A stretch of 64,000 nt of DNA, taken from contig OX638130.1 of the NCBI GenBank assembly GCA_951804985.1, positions 105,660,040 through 105,724,039 of the forward strand, in the 5' to 3' direction. The position numbers and the translations under genes were made by a program. Numbering within the stretch: the first letter of the stretch is position 1; the number at the start of each line of letters is the position of its first letter. Below the pieces are notes generated by a model, which was not told the origin of the DNA, did no database searches, and saw only the letters and a program-made list of their open reading frames with translations. Source of the stretch: Dryomyza anilis. Its lineage: Eukaryota; Arthropoda; Insecta; Diptera; Dryomyzidae. Positions 10,725-22,365 of the stretch are shown in pieces.

Positions 10725-11800
10725 ATTTTTCTTTGTCTGTAATATTCGCTATTGTGCTTTGTTTTGCGTTGTTCGTCTGTCATCGTCATCTATTTGCGAG
10801 TGTGCCTGTCTGCGAATATGTTGAAATCGTGAATGTAACGTGGGGTAATTATTCTTGATATGTAGAAATTATTGTCTTAGTTATCAAAATAGTAACTTAG
10901 AACAAATCTTCTTGATATGCAAAATTTAAAGAAAACGTTGGTATCTTATTAAATTTTTTTATTGTCTGTAATATTCGATGTTTTGCGTTGTCCGACTGTC
11001 ATCTCTTTGCCAGTGTGCCTGTCTGTCGATATATTGAAATTGTGAATCGTAGGGCAATTATTCTTGATATGCAGAGATTAATGTCTTAGGTATAAAAAAG
11101 TAACTAAGAACAAATATTCTTAGAACAATATATTCTTAGAACAACTAAATTTAAAGAATACGTTGGTATCTTCTTCGAATTTTCTTTGTCTGTAATATTC
11201 GCTATTGTGCTTTTTTTTGCGTTGTCCGTCTGTCATCGTCATCTCTTTGCGAGTGTGCCTGTCTGCGAATATGTTGAATTCGTGAATGTAACGTGGGGTA
11301 ATTATTCTTGATATGTAGAAATTATTGTCTTAGTTATCAAAATAGTAACTCAGAATAAATCTTCTTGATATGCAAAATTTAAAGAAAACGTTGGTATCTT
11401 ATTAAATTTTTCATTGTCTGTAATATTCGATTTTTTGCGTTGTCCGGCTGTCATCTCTTTTCCAGTTTGCCTGTCTATCGATATATTGAAATCGTGAATC
11501 GTAGGTCAATTATTCTTGATAGAGAGATTAATGTCTTAGGTATAAAAAAGTAACTTAGAACAAATATTCTTAGAACAACTAAATTTAAAGAATACGTTGG
11601 TATCTTCTTCGAATTTTCTTTGTCTGTAATATTCGCTATTGTGCTTTGTTTTGCGTTGTTCGTCTGTCATCGTCATCTCTTTGCTAGTGTGCCTGTCTGT
11701 CGATAAGTATGTTCAAATCGTCAATGAAATTATTCTTGACATGCAGAGATTAATATCTTATGTATAAAAAAAGTAACTTAGAAGAAATATTCTTGATGTG
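10725..11800 (+). repeat. Two-part higher-order tandem repeat (A-B-A-B-A)
   Basis: A units start at 10725, 11179 and 11610 with TTTGTCTGTAATATTCGCTA and contain CGTCATC and GTGAATGTAACGTGGGG. B units start at 10961 and 11408 with ATTGTCTGTAATATTCGAT. Each unit is about 200-240 bp, and the A+B supercycle is about 430-455 bp. Corresponding A units are more alike than A and B, which is the signature of dimer-by-dimer expansion. It lies in non-coding DNA just 3' of the host gene. Confidence 0.88.
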
Positions 11801-12213
11801 CAGAATATTACAGACAAAACACTATCGAAAGCATTAGAGATATAAAAAAAATTAAAAACTAATTTAATAATTATATAAATTTTATACTAATTTGTTTTAT
11901 AACTTGGTTGAGTAGTGTTATTTGTAAATTATATATTGTATACATATATTTTTTTCTCTCTCTTCTTATTGTATTTTTCTATAAAATACATAAGAAAAAC
12001 TCTTACTACAAATAATTACTAATAAATTGCACTTTGCAAAAACTGCAAAAATATAAAAAAATTAAAATGGTTAGAAAACAAACTATGAAAATAATTACAA
12101 AGAAATAATAAAACATTTAATTGCTAAAAAATAAGTGCATTAATTTAACGTCTCATTTTGACTCGCCGTCCGCTCCACCGTTTCGCACATTCATTCATTC
12201 GTGCGTTCGTTCG
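11801..12213. other. AT-rich spacer downstream of the host gene
   Basis: AT-rich DNA between the tandem array and the presumed 3' UTR of the minus-strand gene. No gene seen; part of it may be 3' UTR if a more distal poly(A) site is used. Confidence 0.5.
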
Positions 12214-12219
12214 TTTATT
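12214..12219 (-). terminator. Candidate polyadenylation signal AATAAA
   Basis: On the minus strand AATAAA lies 68 bases beyond the stop codon at 12287-12289. It is the first canonical hexamer after the stop, but the motif is frequent in such AT-rich DNA. Confidence 0.35.
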
Positions 12220-12286
12220 GGAATGAATTCCGTCTTTGTTTTCTTCTCCTTCCTTCCTTCAAACTCTTTCAATAGTCGACATGCGC

Positions 12287-12460
12287 CTAGCAGTTGTGGC
12301 ACTTCACCAGCCCCACTTCGTCGCAATTCATGCACTTGAGTGCCACAAACTCAGCCGTGAAGTGATTTCGATGCACAGACTTCTTGGAGCCGTTGCACGA
12401 GGGACAGGGCAGCAGACGGTAACCGCCGCACGTCTGACAGGTGTACGTTGTGGAAATTGA
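12287..12460 (-). CDS. GRXCR1: GRXCR1-like gene, last coding exon (cysteine-rich zinc module)
   Basis: This exon encodes 57 residues plus a stop (TAG at 12289-12287). It has four CxxC pairs in order: CQTC (GGYRLLPC follows), CPSC (then NGSKKSVHRN), CMNC and CHNC, the last at the extreme C-terminus. This spacing and the NGSK-S-HRN and FVALKCMNC phrases are the hallmark of the cysteine-rich C-terminus of glutaredoxin and cysteine-rich domain-containing protein 1. The family is needed for actin-rich stereocilia and bristle-like structures in animals. The pairs probably bind two zinc ions, as in DnaJ-type modules (inference). The acceptor AG is at 12462-12461, preceded by a TTCTAAC branch-point-like motif. 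The exon follows a 105-bp intron and is in frame (phase 0) with the exon at 12566-12631. The plus-strand open frame over it is a shadow. Confidence 0.93.
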   Translation of the reverse strand, partial: SISTTYTCQTCGGYRLLPCPSCNGSKKSVHRNHFTAEFVALKCMNCDEVGLVKCHNC

Positions 12461-12565
12461 CTGTTGGTTAAATTTTATTTGTTAGAATTTGACATTGAGT
12501 TGGTTTTTCGATTTGAGTTTTTTTTAGATTTGGTGCCACGCATGTCATTGGACTAGACCACTTAC

Positions 12566-12631
12566 CTTATATGGTTTCAGTAGTTGTCGCAGTTCGCCGG
12601 ATTCGTTGAGGCGTTCCACAGTCTCAGCATC
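12566..12631 (-). CDS. GRXCR1: GRXCR1-like gene, penultimate coding exon
   Basis: A 66-bp exon encoding 22 residues, from DAETVERLNESGELRQ to LLKPYK. It completes the glutaredoxin fold: the DAET...LNESGEL stretch is the conserved C-terminal helix that follows the glutathione-binding GG/GD turn. Splice signals are clear: the acceptor TTTTTTTAATTGCAG ends just before 12631, and the donor after 12566 reads GTAAGTGG. Both flanking introns are phase 0. It is too short to be found as an open frame. It joins directly to the exon at 27012-27245, which ends ...VEGQHIG, giving GQHIG-DAET as in the family. Confidence 0.93.
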
Positions 12632-13038
12632 CTGCAATTAAAAAAATATATTATTAGTTAAACAAAATGCGCAGTAAAATATAAAATAAAACTAAAGACT
12701 GCAGCAACAAACTTCTTAGTTGGTTTTGAATTATTTGTATACAAAAGAATTTTAAATAATTGATGTTGAAAATGTATTTTTTCCACTGTTATGTAATTTA
12801 TTGTAAACATATTTAAAAAAAATATATATAAAATCTGTTTTTATGTGTTTTATAAAAGTTTTTGATGATTCAAAATTAATAATGAAGAATATAAATATAG
12901 GTAAAATTCGCTAATCCGCATTTTTGCTTATCTTTTCGAGACCTAAAAGTCAACAAAAAGTTAACTTTTCAGTCGACATTCGGACATCGCTAACTTATTA
13001 AAGTTAACAAAAAGTTATGTTTTTGATATCGTTAGGTT

Positions 13039-13156
13039 GTGTTATATTTGTACTCAAAGTTGAGTACAAATATAACACGCACAGATCAAAATGGTGAGAG
13101 AGATCGGCCGAAGTTCTATACAGAACTGTAGCGCCAAACTATTATTATTATTGTAG
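13039..13156 (+). mobile_element. SINE 3' fragment with a perfect palindrome at its break
   Basis: From 13060 the sequence matches the reverse complement of the 3' part of the SINEs at 26638 and 51101 (GAGTACAAATATAACACGC, then GGCCGAAGTTC..., ending with (ATT)n). It is truncated at its 5' side. The immediately preceding 19 bases (13039-13057) are the exact reverse complement of 13060-13078, with a 2-base spacer. Confidence 0.8.
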
Positions 13157-15064
13157 GTTGTAGTATTAACTATAAGTAATATAAAACAATTTGATATCAA
13201 CAATGTTTCTTTAATACAAATAGGGGAGACCGGGACTAAGTCGACACTTTTTTTTCAATGCTAATTTTGACCAGCATATCAATGACATAGGACAAAAATA
13301 ATAATACAGTTAGAATAGATTGATTCACTAGCTAAAAATGTTCCATAAGCTGTGAAGATCTACAATATTTAGTTTTCTTGAAATAAATTCAAATGCGACA
13401 CAACCTCAAACCTGCTTCCGAAAATAGGCTGGGGTAAAGTCAACACTACCCACTTTTCCCGCGAATGCACATTTTTGCTGATATCTTTCAATTTGATTGA
13501 ATTGTCTTTCTTTCAATCTCAAAATTGAAAATAAAAACTTTATTATCAAGGATTTATTTTAAACTATTATTTTACGATACATAACAATAAATTTGTACAA
13601 ACTTCGAACACGGGTTCCTTGAATGGAATGAACATGGATTCCGTTTCTTGTTACCATAACTTAAAGGTTGTAGTTTGAACTACAACCAATAGAGAACAGT
13701 TTTAGAAATATTTGGTGTGTGTACATGCTATTATTAGCAGTGGCAACCAATTATGACAGTTCCATCAAATAATATATAGAAAATTCGTTTTAACCGAATG
13801 AATTTGGTTGTTACCACTAATTATTTCTTACAATTTAATGCATAAAGAGCATTTTTCAATATGTAGTATTTATTAATAGGAAGTTATAAACATTCACTTA
13901 TCTATAATAAAAATAATTGTAGACAATTGCGGAATTTGAAATGCTGAAAATGATCTAATTTAATTATCAAATTGTCGTATGATATTTTCTGTAGGAAGTT
14001 ATATATTACAAATTAATATGAAATATAATATCAAATATAATATGAAATATAAAATGACAAATATGTTAAAAAGTGCAACATTTAATTTTAAGAATATAAA
14101 TGCTGGAAATGATTTAATAAAAAAAAAAAAACTTAAAATTGTAAACATTTTATAGGAAATGATACGATCACAAATTCGTTTTAATTTCGAAATAATTTAA
14201 TTATTAATTATTACAAAAAATGTATTATAAACATAATGAAAGGAAGTATAACCCATTTAGTTAAATTAATAAAATTTTTAAAAGAGTTTTTCATTACATT
14301 TACGGTGTCAAATGAACGGATATCATTTTTAATACCATTGTATATATGTTGAAAATTATTAAATTTTAATATTCAAACAAACTAAATGAACATTGATAAC
14401 ACTGTTCGGCAAAATGAGCACGTTTGTTCCTCCCTGTCTTCATTCATTCATTTCTACAGAACTTTAATGTGCTGATTCGAACTGCATTTTTAGTTTTTTT
14501 CCCTGTACGTAATGTTTTTGAGAAAAAATGCAATTTATGATTTTTGCATTTTACAAAAAAACATTTTTTAATAAAAGACATTGCATAAAAATTAAATCAG
14601 TTATTTTCCATAAACATATCACACATATCAAGCAATATTACTTGAATATCGTTTAGGATTTCGTTACAATAATTGGTTACTAGAGATTCAACTCATTTCG
14701 ACCATTGTGTTACTTTTTTTCTGTGTCTATTTGGCTTTTTGAGATAAATGCATTTTTAGTTGAAAAAATTCTCTGCCGAACAGTGTAATTTATTTCTTAT
14801 AAAATTAACATTTATCCATCATGTTGCTACTGTTTCCAATCGAATTTAACTCGATTTTGAGTGAACCAAACAAACAATGTCCAAAATCTATACGGATAGA
14901 AAAGATTTGTTTGAATGTAATTAAAAAGTAATACCCAATTACCATACATGTGTTAGGAATAAAGTGTAATTAAATTATAATCGAAATTGAATTTATTTTT
15001 GTTTACGTGTAAACATTATTATTATTGTCCAGCAGAATCTGTCAAATTTACCATAAAAATGTTA
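13157..15064. other. Intronic AT-rich DNA with decayed repeat pieces
   Basis: Contains a motif pair GGGGAGACCGGGACTAAGTC (13225) and GGGGTAAAGTCAACACTACC (about 13433), and a partial CACACAGA-type MITE (about 13650-13800: GTTGTAGTTTGAACTACAACC, CAGTTTTAGAAA). The rest is AT-rich sequence without open frames. Confidence 0.5.
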
Positions 15065-16403
15065 CAATACCAACATAAAATTTTAATTGAATCTGAATAA
15101 ACTATTTCTTGGCAATTTACTTGATTAAAACTATGTTTCGAAACAGGGAAATGCTAATCAAATCTAAATACAACGTATGTTCGCAACGCTCGTCTTAATT
15201 CGATAATTAATCGACTGACGAAGTTGGCATCATCGTTGTGCAGCATTTTCTACCGACGCCATCGTTTGAACATATTGATGTTTAAAAACAAACAAAAAAG
15301 ATATAGGTTTTAAATAAATGTATTCTTGCAACATTCTTCTTGTATACGAAGTTGGCACTCGTTGAGCAGAATTTTCAACCTACGTCTCTTTTGTCGTCGT
15401 TTGAAGTATGTATAAGGTCTTTTTAAACATACTGATGTTTGAAAACAAACAAATTAATTCTTGTATATAAAGTTGACACTCGTTGATCGGCATTTTCTGC
15501 GTACGTGTCTTTTGTTGTTCGTTGAGAAAACGTGTTCGCGTCGGTAATAATTTTGTTATTTGTAAATTAAATAAATATATAAATTGTGTTATAAAAAATG
15601 CTAATAGTAACAGAGTATAATATAGTGCAGTATATAATTTCTGAAACTAATGTGAAAAACCACAAATAAAAATCAGTGTTTCGATTTTCAAACAGAATTT
15701 GACATGTTTTTTTGCAAAGTCCACCGTGAATTCCTTGCCTACGCTATGTGCTGTACTGAGTTCAACTGTAACTGTACCAAATATAAAGCGAGTCTGAATC
15801 GTCTGGTTTAGCGTCTGCTGGTGCAATTGTGCATTCATTGATGCTGTCTGTCACTTGTACTTGCAGTTTTAAACCAATTATTTATTTATGCATTTTAAAA
15901 TTTGTATATGAATTCAATTATTATAAATTACCACTGTGCATGTTTAAAGATTTTTAATAAAAATTAATAAAAAAAACAACATTTTATTTTTATTTTATTT
16001 TCAGGATTTTTTTCCAAAAATATTTAAATATGTTTCTATGCAAACATACTACTTTTTGTACTGAAACAACTGATATGTTTCACTGAAAACATATTTATAT
16101 TCAGGTCGTTCAAAATCATGTTTTAATTTGAACATATTTATGTTTCGGTTCAAATATTTATTTTGTTTGCATGTAGTATTTATTATGTTTCCATTAGAAC
16201 ACCATTTTAAGGGGCAACATTAAAATGTTTCCGTGATATTATAATGTAAGTCAGAGCTCATTACAACACTGTTCAAGTCTCAATACAATCCTGTTTACAA
16301 ATGATTTATCAGTCAATTATATATTATGTTTACATAAAATTCCAAACATACATGTTAATGCCTGCAAAATTATGTTTGGGAGAGCTCTTTTTTTTGCAGC
16401 GTG
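15065..16403 (+). mobile_element. Family H non-autonomous element, copy 1 (1.34 kb)
   Basis: Matches the inverted copy at 42513-43621 over most of its length, with roughly 200 bp extra here (about 15870-16040). It is flanked by TA on both sides. The right end reads TTTTTTTTGCAGCGTG. Inside are three imperfect direct repeats of about 150 bp, each with an AAGTTG(G/A)CA...CGTTG and an ACAT(A)NTGATGTTT phrase. No coding ORF survives in either copy, so it is a non-autonomous element or deletion derivative. Confidence 0.8.
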
Positions 16404-16560
16404 TAACTTTATGCTAACTTGTAAAAGTTGTCGATATCCGAATGTTTTCGGAAAAGTGATTAAAAAGGTATCTGAAAGGCTTACGAATTTCCGCCTATTT
16501 GTTGATTTTTAGCTCTCGAAAAGATAACTAAAAAGTTGGGTTTAAGTCATCTATTAAAAG

Positions 16561-17383
16561 GCATCATCAGAAAGTTGTCCACTAGACAACCGAAAAATAC
16601 GGCTTTTAGTCAACCCTATTAACTACCAATACAAATATTCAATATGACTACAAATTATTATCTATGTATTCATTCGATTGTCATTCGATTATTTTTTTTT
16701 CCAAAAATTTATGAAAATAATCAAAATGGCAAACTAATACACATCAAATAAATATAAAAAAAAATAGACAACAGTTATGAAAAACCGAGCAATAATGAAA
16801 AGCTATGTTTTGAATTTAAATGCATTTTTATTTGAGCTTATTTTAGCTACACTGTTTGTCACTGTCACGTCCTGAGACACCTCTTCACGCAGTAGATGTC
16901 GCCTGCAGTAACCTTTGGGAACTGCCCACGAACGTTATCAATTTCATAGAACAGATATACGATTCATAGAAGTAATTAACTCGTTGCGGTTAACATTTTG
17001 TATGTCGCAACAAAAAAAAATGAATGCCAACTTTGAAGTATGAAGTTCAGAGGTGCCACTATGTGGGTATTCCCGATTTTTTTTTACATTAAAAAGTTAC
17101 CTTTCTGATATATCTATACGATGCTTAATTGATAACTTTTGTAATAATAACTTTTCCCTGAAAAACGATAGTCGCAAAGATAACATTTCGTATTTTGTTC
17201 TATTTTTGTGTATATTTTTTGTACAGACGGTTTTCAATTTAATATTTTTATTACACGAAAATCATTTGGGAAAAGAATTCAAATCAATTAGGTCAAAGCA
17301 AATTGTTTCAATTATTTAAAAACAATTTTTTGTATTAAGAAAACGAATTCAAAATCGTTTGATCTAATTTTTATCACAAAATT
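16561..17383. other. Intronic AT-rich DNA, no gene seen
   Basis: The 88-codon frame at 17053-17319 has a hydrophobic, low-complexity translation and no supporting features. Nothing else was recognised. Confidence 0.5.
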
Positions 17384-17520
17384 TGAATGAGTACTGTATT
17401 TTTTTTTAATAAGAAGATACCTAAATATAATTTGAATATTTTCTTTTTACTCGAACGATCACTCCCATTACATAAAGTGCTAAGTCTAAAATGTGAGTTT
17501 TGCAGGAGAAGCCTTCAAAG

Positions 17521-18196
17521 TTTTTATACCCTACACTTAGAGTGAAAGGGTATATTTAGTTTGGTACGCCGTTTGTTACACCCAGAAAGAAGCATCTCCG
17601 GTATGGAAAAGTATATATATTCTTGATTAGCATGACCTCATGAGTCGATTTAGCGATGTCCGTCTGTCTGTTGAAATCACGATTACGGAAAAAGTAGAAG
17701 AGCTAGAGCAATTAAACTTTAGATTTAGATTACTTATATATCTAAGCTGTCTGAACAAGAAAATTGGCATGATCGATCTATTGTGTCCTGAGAACCGACT
17801 ACTTATGTTCAAATACCTCGTATAAAATGTATATCTACAGATCAATTTGACTGTATACGTGCATAGGTAAACTTTTTTTTGGTCAAATATATATTGACAT
17901 CATGCTGAAATACATGAAAATTATGTTTTCGTGCGAAACGAAAAATTCGAAATTCGGTACACCTACCCATTTGTAAATATGGGTATCAAATGAATGGAAA
18001 TTCTTCAGCGATGGAGAGTTTGTAGTTATTTTCAGGATTCGTATACCCTGGTGACCTATATACAAATTTGAATGGTAACCACACATATGTGTAGGGTATT
18101 TATAGTCGGCTTAGACCGAGTATAATTTTGATAATCCTCTTAATAACACCTACTTTAAAATTTCACATGTGATCTAACCTCCCAACTGGTTTCTAA
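17521..18196 (+). mobile_element. Family B dispersed element, copy 1 (near complete)
   Basis: Begins TTTTTATACCCTACAC and includes AAAGTATATATATTCTTGAT, TGTCCGTCTGTCTG, CTACCCATTTGTAAATATGG and, near the end, GGGTATTTATAGTCGGC and CCCAACTGGTT. Other copies lie at 44503-45098, 48034-48706 and 52799-53512. It is non-coding and of a type common in flies; the superfamily is not assigned. Confidence 0.8.
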
Positions 18197-18221
18197 TTAT
18201 CGTGGGTTTTTAAAGCATATA

Positions 18222-18865
18222 CAGGCATGTTCTGCATTTCACGTTCACTCGAAATTAATGGTGATAACGAAATGTCATGTTCTATATTTCGATTTAACGT
18301 TTTCAAAATCACATTTTTCGAACATGGCGAAATGGTATCGTCACTGTCATGACAAAGGGGCGAATGTGCATTTTTAAAAATGCTAGTAAATCAAATTTTA
18401 AAGTTTGAAGTGCTTTAAAAATAAGCATAATTTTGATTTTTTTTTTAAATTTTTTCTGTTATTTTGCTTCATCAATTATTATAACGTATATAAACTATAA
18501 AATAGTAATGTAAAGGCATTAAATGTTTGCTTTTAAAGCACCTATGTATTGGCATCATTATTTAAAAATATTTTGCCAAACATTAATTTGCCATTTGTTA
18601 TTTGCAGGAAAAATTATAGCAAAAAACCAAAAGAGCGAATCTTTTCATTTTGTCGCCATAACTTTTTATTGATACGAGATAACATAGTGGTGTAAAGGCA
18701 TTTATTGTTTATTTTAAAGCACCTATCGATCTGCATTATTAATTAAAAATAATTTGCTTAACATTTTTCCTGCAAATAACAAATAACATTTTAATGTTTG
18801 TCGTCCGTTTATCGTCCGTTTTGCAATTCATGACATGAAAAGGGACGGATTGCAGAACATGCCTG
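18222..18865. mobile_element. CAGGCATG TIR element (644 bp)
   Basis: Perfect 15-bp terminal inverted repeats, CAGGCATGTTCTGCA at the left and TGCAGAACATGCCTG at the right. An ATA on each side is a possible 3-bp target duplication. The interior contains a direct repeat (TTTTAAAGCACCTAT at about 18532 and 18713) and TTTGCAGGAAAAAT / ATTTTTCCTGCAAA inverted phrases. No coding capacity, so a MITE-like non-autonomous transposon. Confidence 0.8.
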
Positions 18866-19309
18866 ATAGAAATGATTTATTCACTGTTTACCCCAAAATA
18901 TCTATAGCATTTTTATTAAAAAATCAAAAATTGGTAATGAGTACTGTTTTTTTTTTTTTTAATAAGTAGATACCAAAATATAATTTGAATATTTTCTTTT
19001 TACTCCGAACATTCCATTACATAAAGTGCTAAGTCTAAAATGTGAGATTACTTAGAATATTACGAAATTCAAAAACTTCCAAGTAAAAATTTACTAAGTA
19101 TAACTAAGTCTAATATAAAATTATAGCAAATAATTTTGTGTAAATTGTAACATGCTAATTATTTGTTGGCTTATTAGCAATTTCTATTAAGTGAAATTAA
19201 CACAAGCGCGCTTAGCTTGCAAATAACAGTATTGCATTAACAGTAAATATTGAAAATCATAAAATAAAAATTAAAATTTTAATAAAAAGTATTCATTGCA
19301 TGCTGTCTG

Positions 19310-19620
19310 CTTGCTAGCAACAAAATAATTTTCACTTTCTTCTTTTTGTGATTTATACAAAATGAATGCAGCAGCAGTCGGTGTTTAAGACAATGGTGTG
19401 GTGTGCGAGGAGGTGGTAGCGCGGGTGGTGCAGCGGCACTCATAATGATTACATTTAAATTTTGCACGTTTTTAGTTTGTATATTTTTTGATGTTCAAGT
19501 GCAACAACAAAATCACTCAAGTGCATTAATAACCAACGTAAATGTTTCGGTTGCTCGTGTTTTTCAAGCAACGACTTTGGCCTAAAGCCAAACAGCTGCG
19601 GCTGTTAAGTTGGCCATATC
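19310..19620. other. Repeat-poor, less AT-rich intronic island
   Basis: Contains GCAGCAGCAGTCGG, GGTGGTAGCGCGGGTGGTGC and CAAACAGCTGCGGCTG, with an E-box-like CAGCTG. Nothing here matches the repeats found elsewhere in the window. Short open frames on both strands lack splice support. It is a candidate regulatory segment only by composition. Confidence 0.35.
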
Positions 19621-20864
19621 AGCAATGTTAGGGTTTGGTTGAAATTCGAAAGAAATGAAAAAGTTTTTTTTTCGTAATTTATTTTTCTCAAAATTTTCCC
19701 GAAACAAAATGTTTGGCATATTTCTGGAATATTTCGGGCATATTTCCGGCAAACGCACAGATAAATGGAATATTTTTGGAAGTGTTTAGCAGGTTGTAAA
19801 ATTTGATGGGATTTTAATGGCAGATTCACGCCAAAATTTGGGAATGGGCAGAAAAATGTCGAGAAAATATTTCAGAACTGCCTCGACCCTGCCAAAAATT
19901 TTGTCTGGGTAATAATAATTTTTACAATATTTTATTTAACTTCACTTGTTTTTGTTGTTATTGTCTCTGGTACCCGGTACACGAGAAAATTTCTGACATT
20001 CTTCAGGAATATTTCGTGCATATTTCTGGCAAACGCACTGTTAAATGGAATATCTTGGGAAGCGTATAACAGGTTGTACAATTTGATGGCATTGTAATGG
20101 CAGATTCACGCCGTATTTTGGGAATGAGCAGAAAACAGACAGCTTTTGATACAAACTCTGCCTTTGTCTGTTTTAAATATGTCGAGAAAATGTTTCTGAA
20201 CTGCTTAAACCCTGCAAAAAATGTTGACTGGGGGACCAAGACAAAATTTTTGAAATTTTTCTGGAATATTTCGGGCATATTTCCGGCAAACGCACAGCTA
20301 AATGTAATATCTTGGGAAGTGTATAGCAGGTTGTAAAATTTGATAGCATTTTAATGGCAGATTCACGCCATATTTTGGGAATGGGCATACTCCGTCTTTG
20401 TCTGTTTGAAATATGTCGAAAAAATGTTTCTGAATTGCCTCGACCCTGCCAAAAATGTTGTGTGGGGGAATTTATTTCTATTTTTTTTTATTTACCCGAG
20501 GAAAAATAATAGGCAGGTTACTGATATCAATATATTTCTGGCAGGTTTCACGCAGGCACGGCATGTTTCTTACGGCTTTTATTTTTATAACTGTACAGAG
20601 ACAATATTTTTGGCATTTTTCTGGAATATTTCGAGCATATTTCCGGCAAACGCACAGATAAATAGAATATTTTGGGAAGTTTATAGCATGTTATAAATGT
20701 TTGTAGAATTTTTATGGCAGATTCACGTCATATTTGGGGAACGGGCAGAAAACCGGCAGCTTTTAATAAAAACACCGCCTTTGTCTGTTTGAAATATGTC
20801 GAGGAAATGTTTCTGAAATGTATCGCCCTTCTTGGTATTTGTTTGTCACTATTCGATTGTTTTT

Positions 20865-22030
20865 TTTTTTTTTGTCATTCTTTGGCAATCATTATCTTTG
20901 TCTGTCTTTATCGCGTTGTGTTTTATACCTTTTTTAACTTTACCGCTTTTCGTTTTTCATTGTATTTTTGATTTTCATCCTTCGTCCATATTTCTCTCTC
21001 TTCATCTTTGTTTGCCTCTCTTTGTCAATATGTGTCTCTTTCTTTTTGTCTTTTTAAATATTTGTCTCTTTTTTTGTCTTATTTCTTTGTATTTCCTTAA
21101 TTTTTATTGTCTTTCTTTGTCGTCATCTGTCTGCCTTTGCATTTGTTTGACATTCTTTGTGTTTATTTGCCTCTCTTTGTCGTCAGCTGTCTTTGTTTGT
21201 TTTTAATATTTTTTATCGTCTCTCTTTGAGCTTGTTTTTATTTTTTTTCTTATCTCTTTGTGTTTGTTTTTAATTCGTCATGTATATTTGTTTTTCTTTG
21301 TTTTTCTTTGATTTCTTTGTCTTTCTTTGTCGTACTTTGTCTTTCCTTGTCAATCTTTTACTTTCTCTGTCTTTTTCATTGCCTTTGTCTTACAATGTCT
21401 TCTACATCTTTCTTAATTTTAATTTGAGTTTGTTTTGTTTTTGTTTGTCATTCTTTGGCAATCATTATCTTTCTCTGTCTTTATCTCGTTGTGTTTTATA
21501 CCTATTTTAACTTTACCGCTTTTCGTTTTTCATTGTATTTTTGATTTTCATCCTTCGTCCATATTTCTCTCTCTTCATTTATGTTTGCCTCTCTTTGTCA
21601 ATATGTGTCTCTTTCTTTTTGTCTTTTTAAATATTTGTCTCTTTTTTTGTCTTATTTCTTTGTCTTTCCTTAATTTTTATTGTCTTTCTTTGTCGTCATC
21701 TGTCTGCCTTTGTATTTGTTTGACATCCTTTGTTTTTATTTGCCTCTCTTTTTGTCGTTAGCTGTCTTTGTTTTTTTTTCATTTTCTTTTATCGTCTCTC
21801 TTTGAGTTTGAGTTTGTTTTTATTTATTTTTTTCTTTTTATCGTCTCTCTTTGTATTTAATTCTTCATGTATATTTGTTTTTCTTTGTCTTTATTTGTCG
21901 TTATTTGGCTTTCCTTGCCAATCTTTTTCATTGCCTTTGTCTTACAATGTCTTCTATAACTTTCTTAATTTTCATTTGCCTTTGTTTTGTCTTTTTTGTT
22001 GTTATTGTCTATATATGTATTTCTCTTTTA
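20865..22030 (+). repeat. CTTTGT-rich core, 573-bp tandem duplication
   Basis: 20871 onward repeats from 21444 with an offset of 573 bp and strong similarity (for example TTTGTCATTCTTTGGCAATC and TTTCTCTCTCTTCAT). Both units are built from degenerate (C)TTTGTCT motifs. The long plus-strand frames, rich in L, F, C and S, are low-complexity translations. Confidence 0.85.
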
Positions 22031-22365
22031 ATCTTCGTCTTTCTTTGTAATCTTCCATTTTCGTTTCTTTTTCCTATTATTTGTATCTTTCTTAGTTTTT
22101 ATAATTTGACAGGATGCAATTAGATAAGATCTATTTTTCTTTTTATTAATTTATATTTTTCTTTTTATTATTTTTCCCCCCTTTTTGTATATTTAATTTG
22201 CAATCAAACGCATTTTATGCACCGCACATGCGTGTCAAATAATCATGACTGCAATAATTGGCTTTAATAAAATGCTTTATTAAATATGCATCGCACTTTT
22301 GTCTGTGAATTTTCTCGAGTTCATCTGCACTCAACAGAGTTCAAAGACATTCAACTCTATGTCTG

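Larger units (their letters stand above)
12901..16560. repeat. Long imperfect inverted-repeat pair enclosing other elements
   Basis: The left arm (about 12901-13010) contains TTATCTTTTCGAGACCTAAA, then TCAACAAAAAG and ACATTCGGACATCG. The right arm (about 16400-16560) has the same order in reverse complement: CCGAATG, TTGTTGATTTTTAGCTCTCG, AAAAGATAA. The arms may be the ends of one large, decayed TIR element. The interior holds a SINE 3' piece, a partial CACACAGA MITE and a 1.3-kb element (15065-16403). The pairing is clear in the sequence; that it was one element is inference. Confidence 0.6.
17384..19047 (+). repeat. Direct ~115-bp repeats bracketing two nested elements
   Basis: 17384-17503 and 18938-19047 are near-identical direct repeats (AATGAGTACTG, TAATTTGAATATTTTCTTTT, CATTACATAAAGTGCTAAGT). 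Between them sit a family B element and the CAGGCATG TIR element. This may be a local duplication or the two ends of a larger direct-repeat element. Confidence 0.8.

Noticed and set aside
12121..12460. Plus-strand frames of 72 and 74 codons
   Set aside because: Shadows of the minus-strand cysteine-rich exon, which has homology and splice sites.
20832..22123. Several 85-124-codon frames rich in L, F, C, S and V that look like membrane proteins
   Set aside because: They arise from degenerate CTTTGT simple sequence that is tandemly duplicated; no start context, splice sites or domain.
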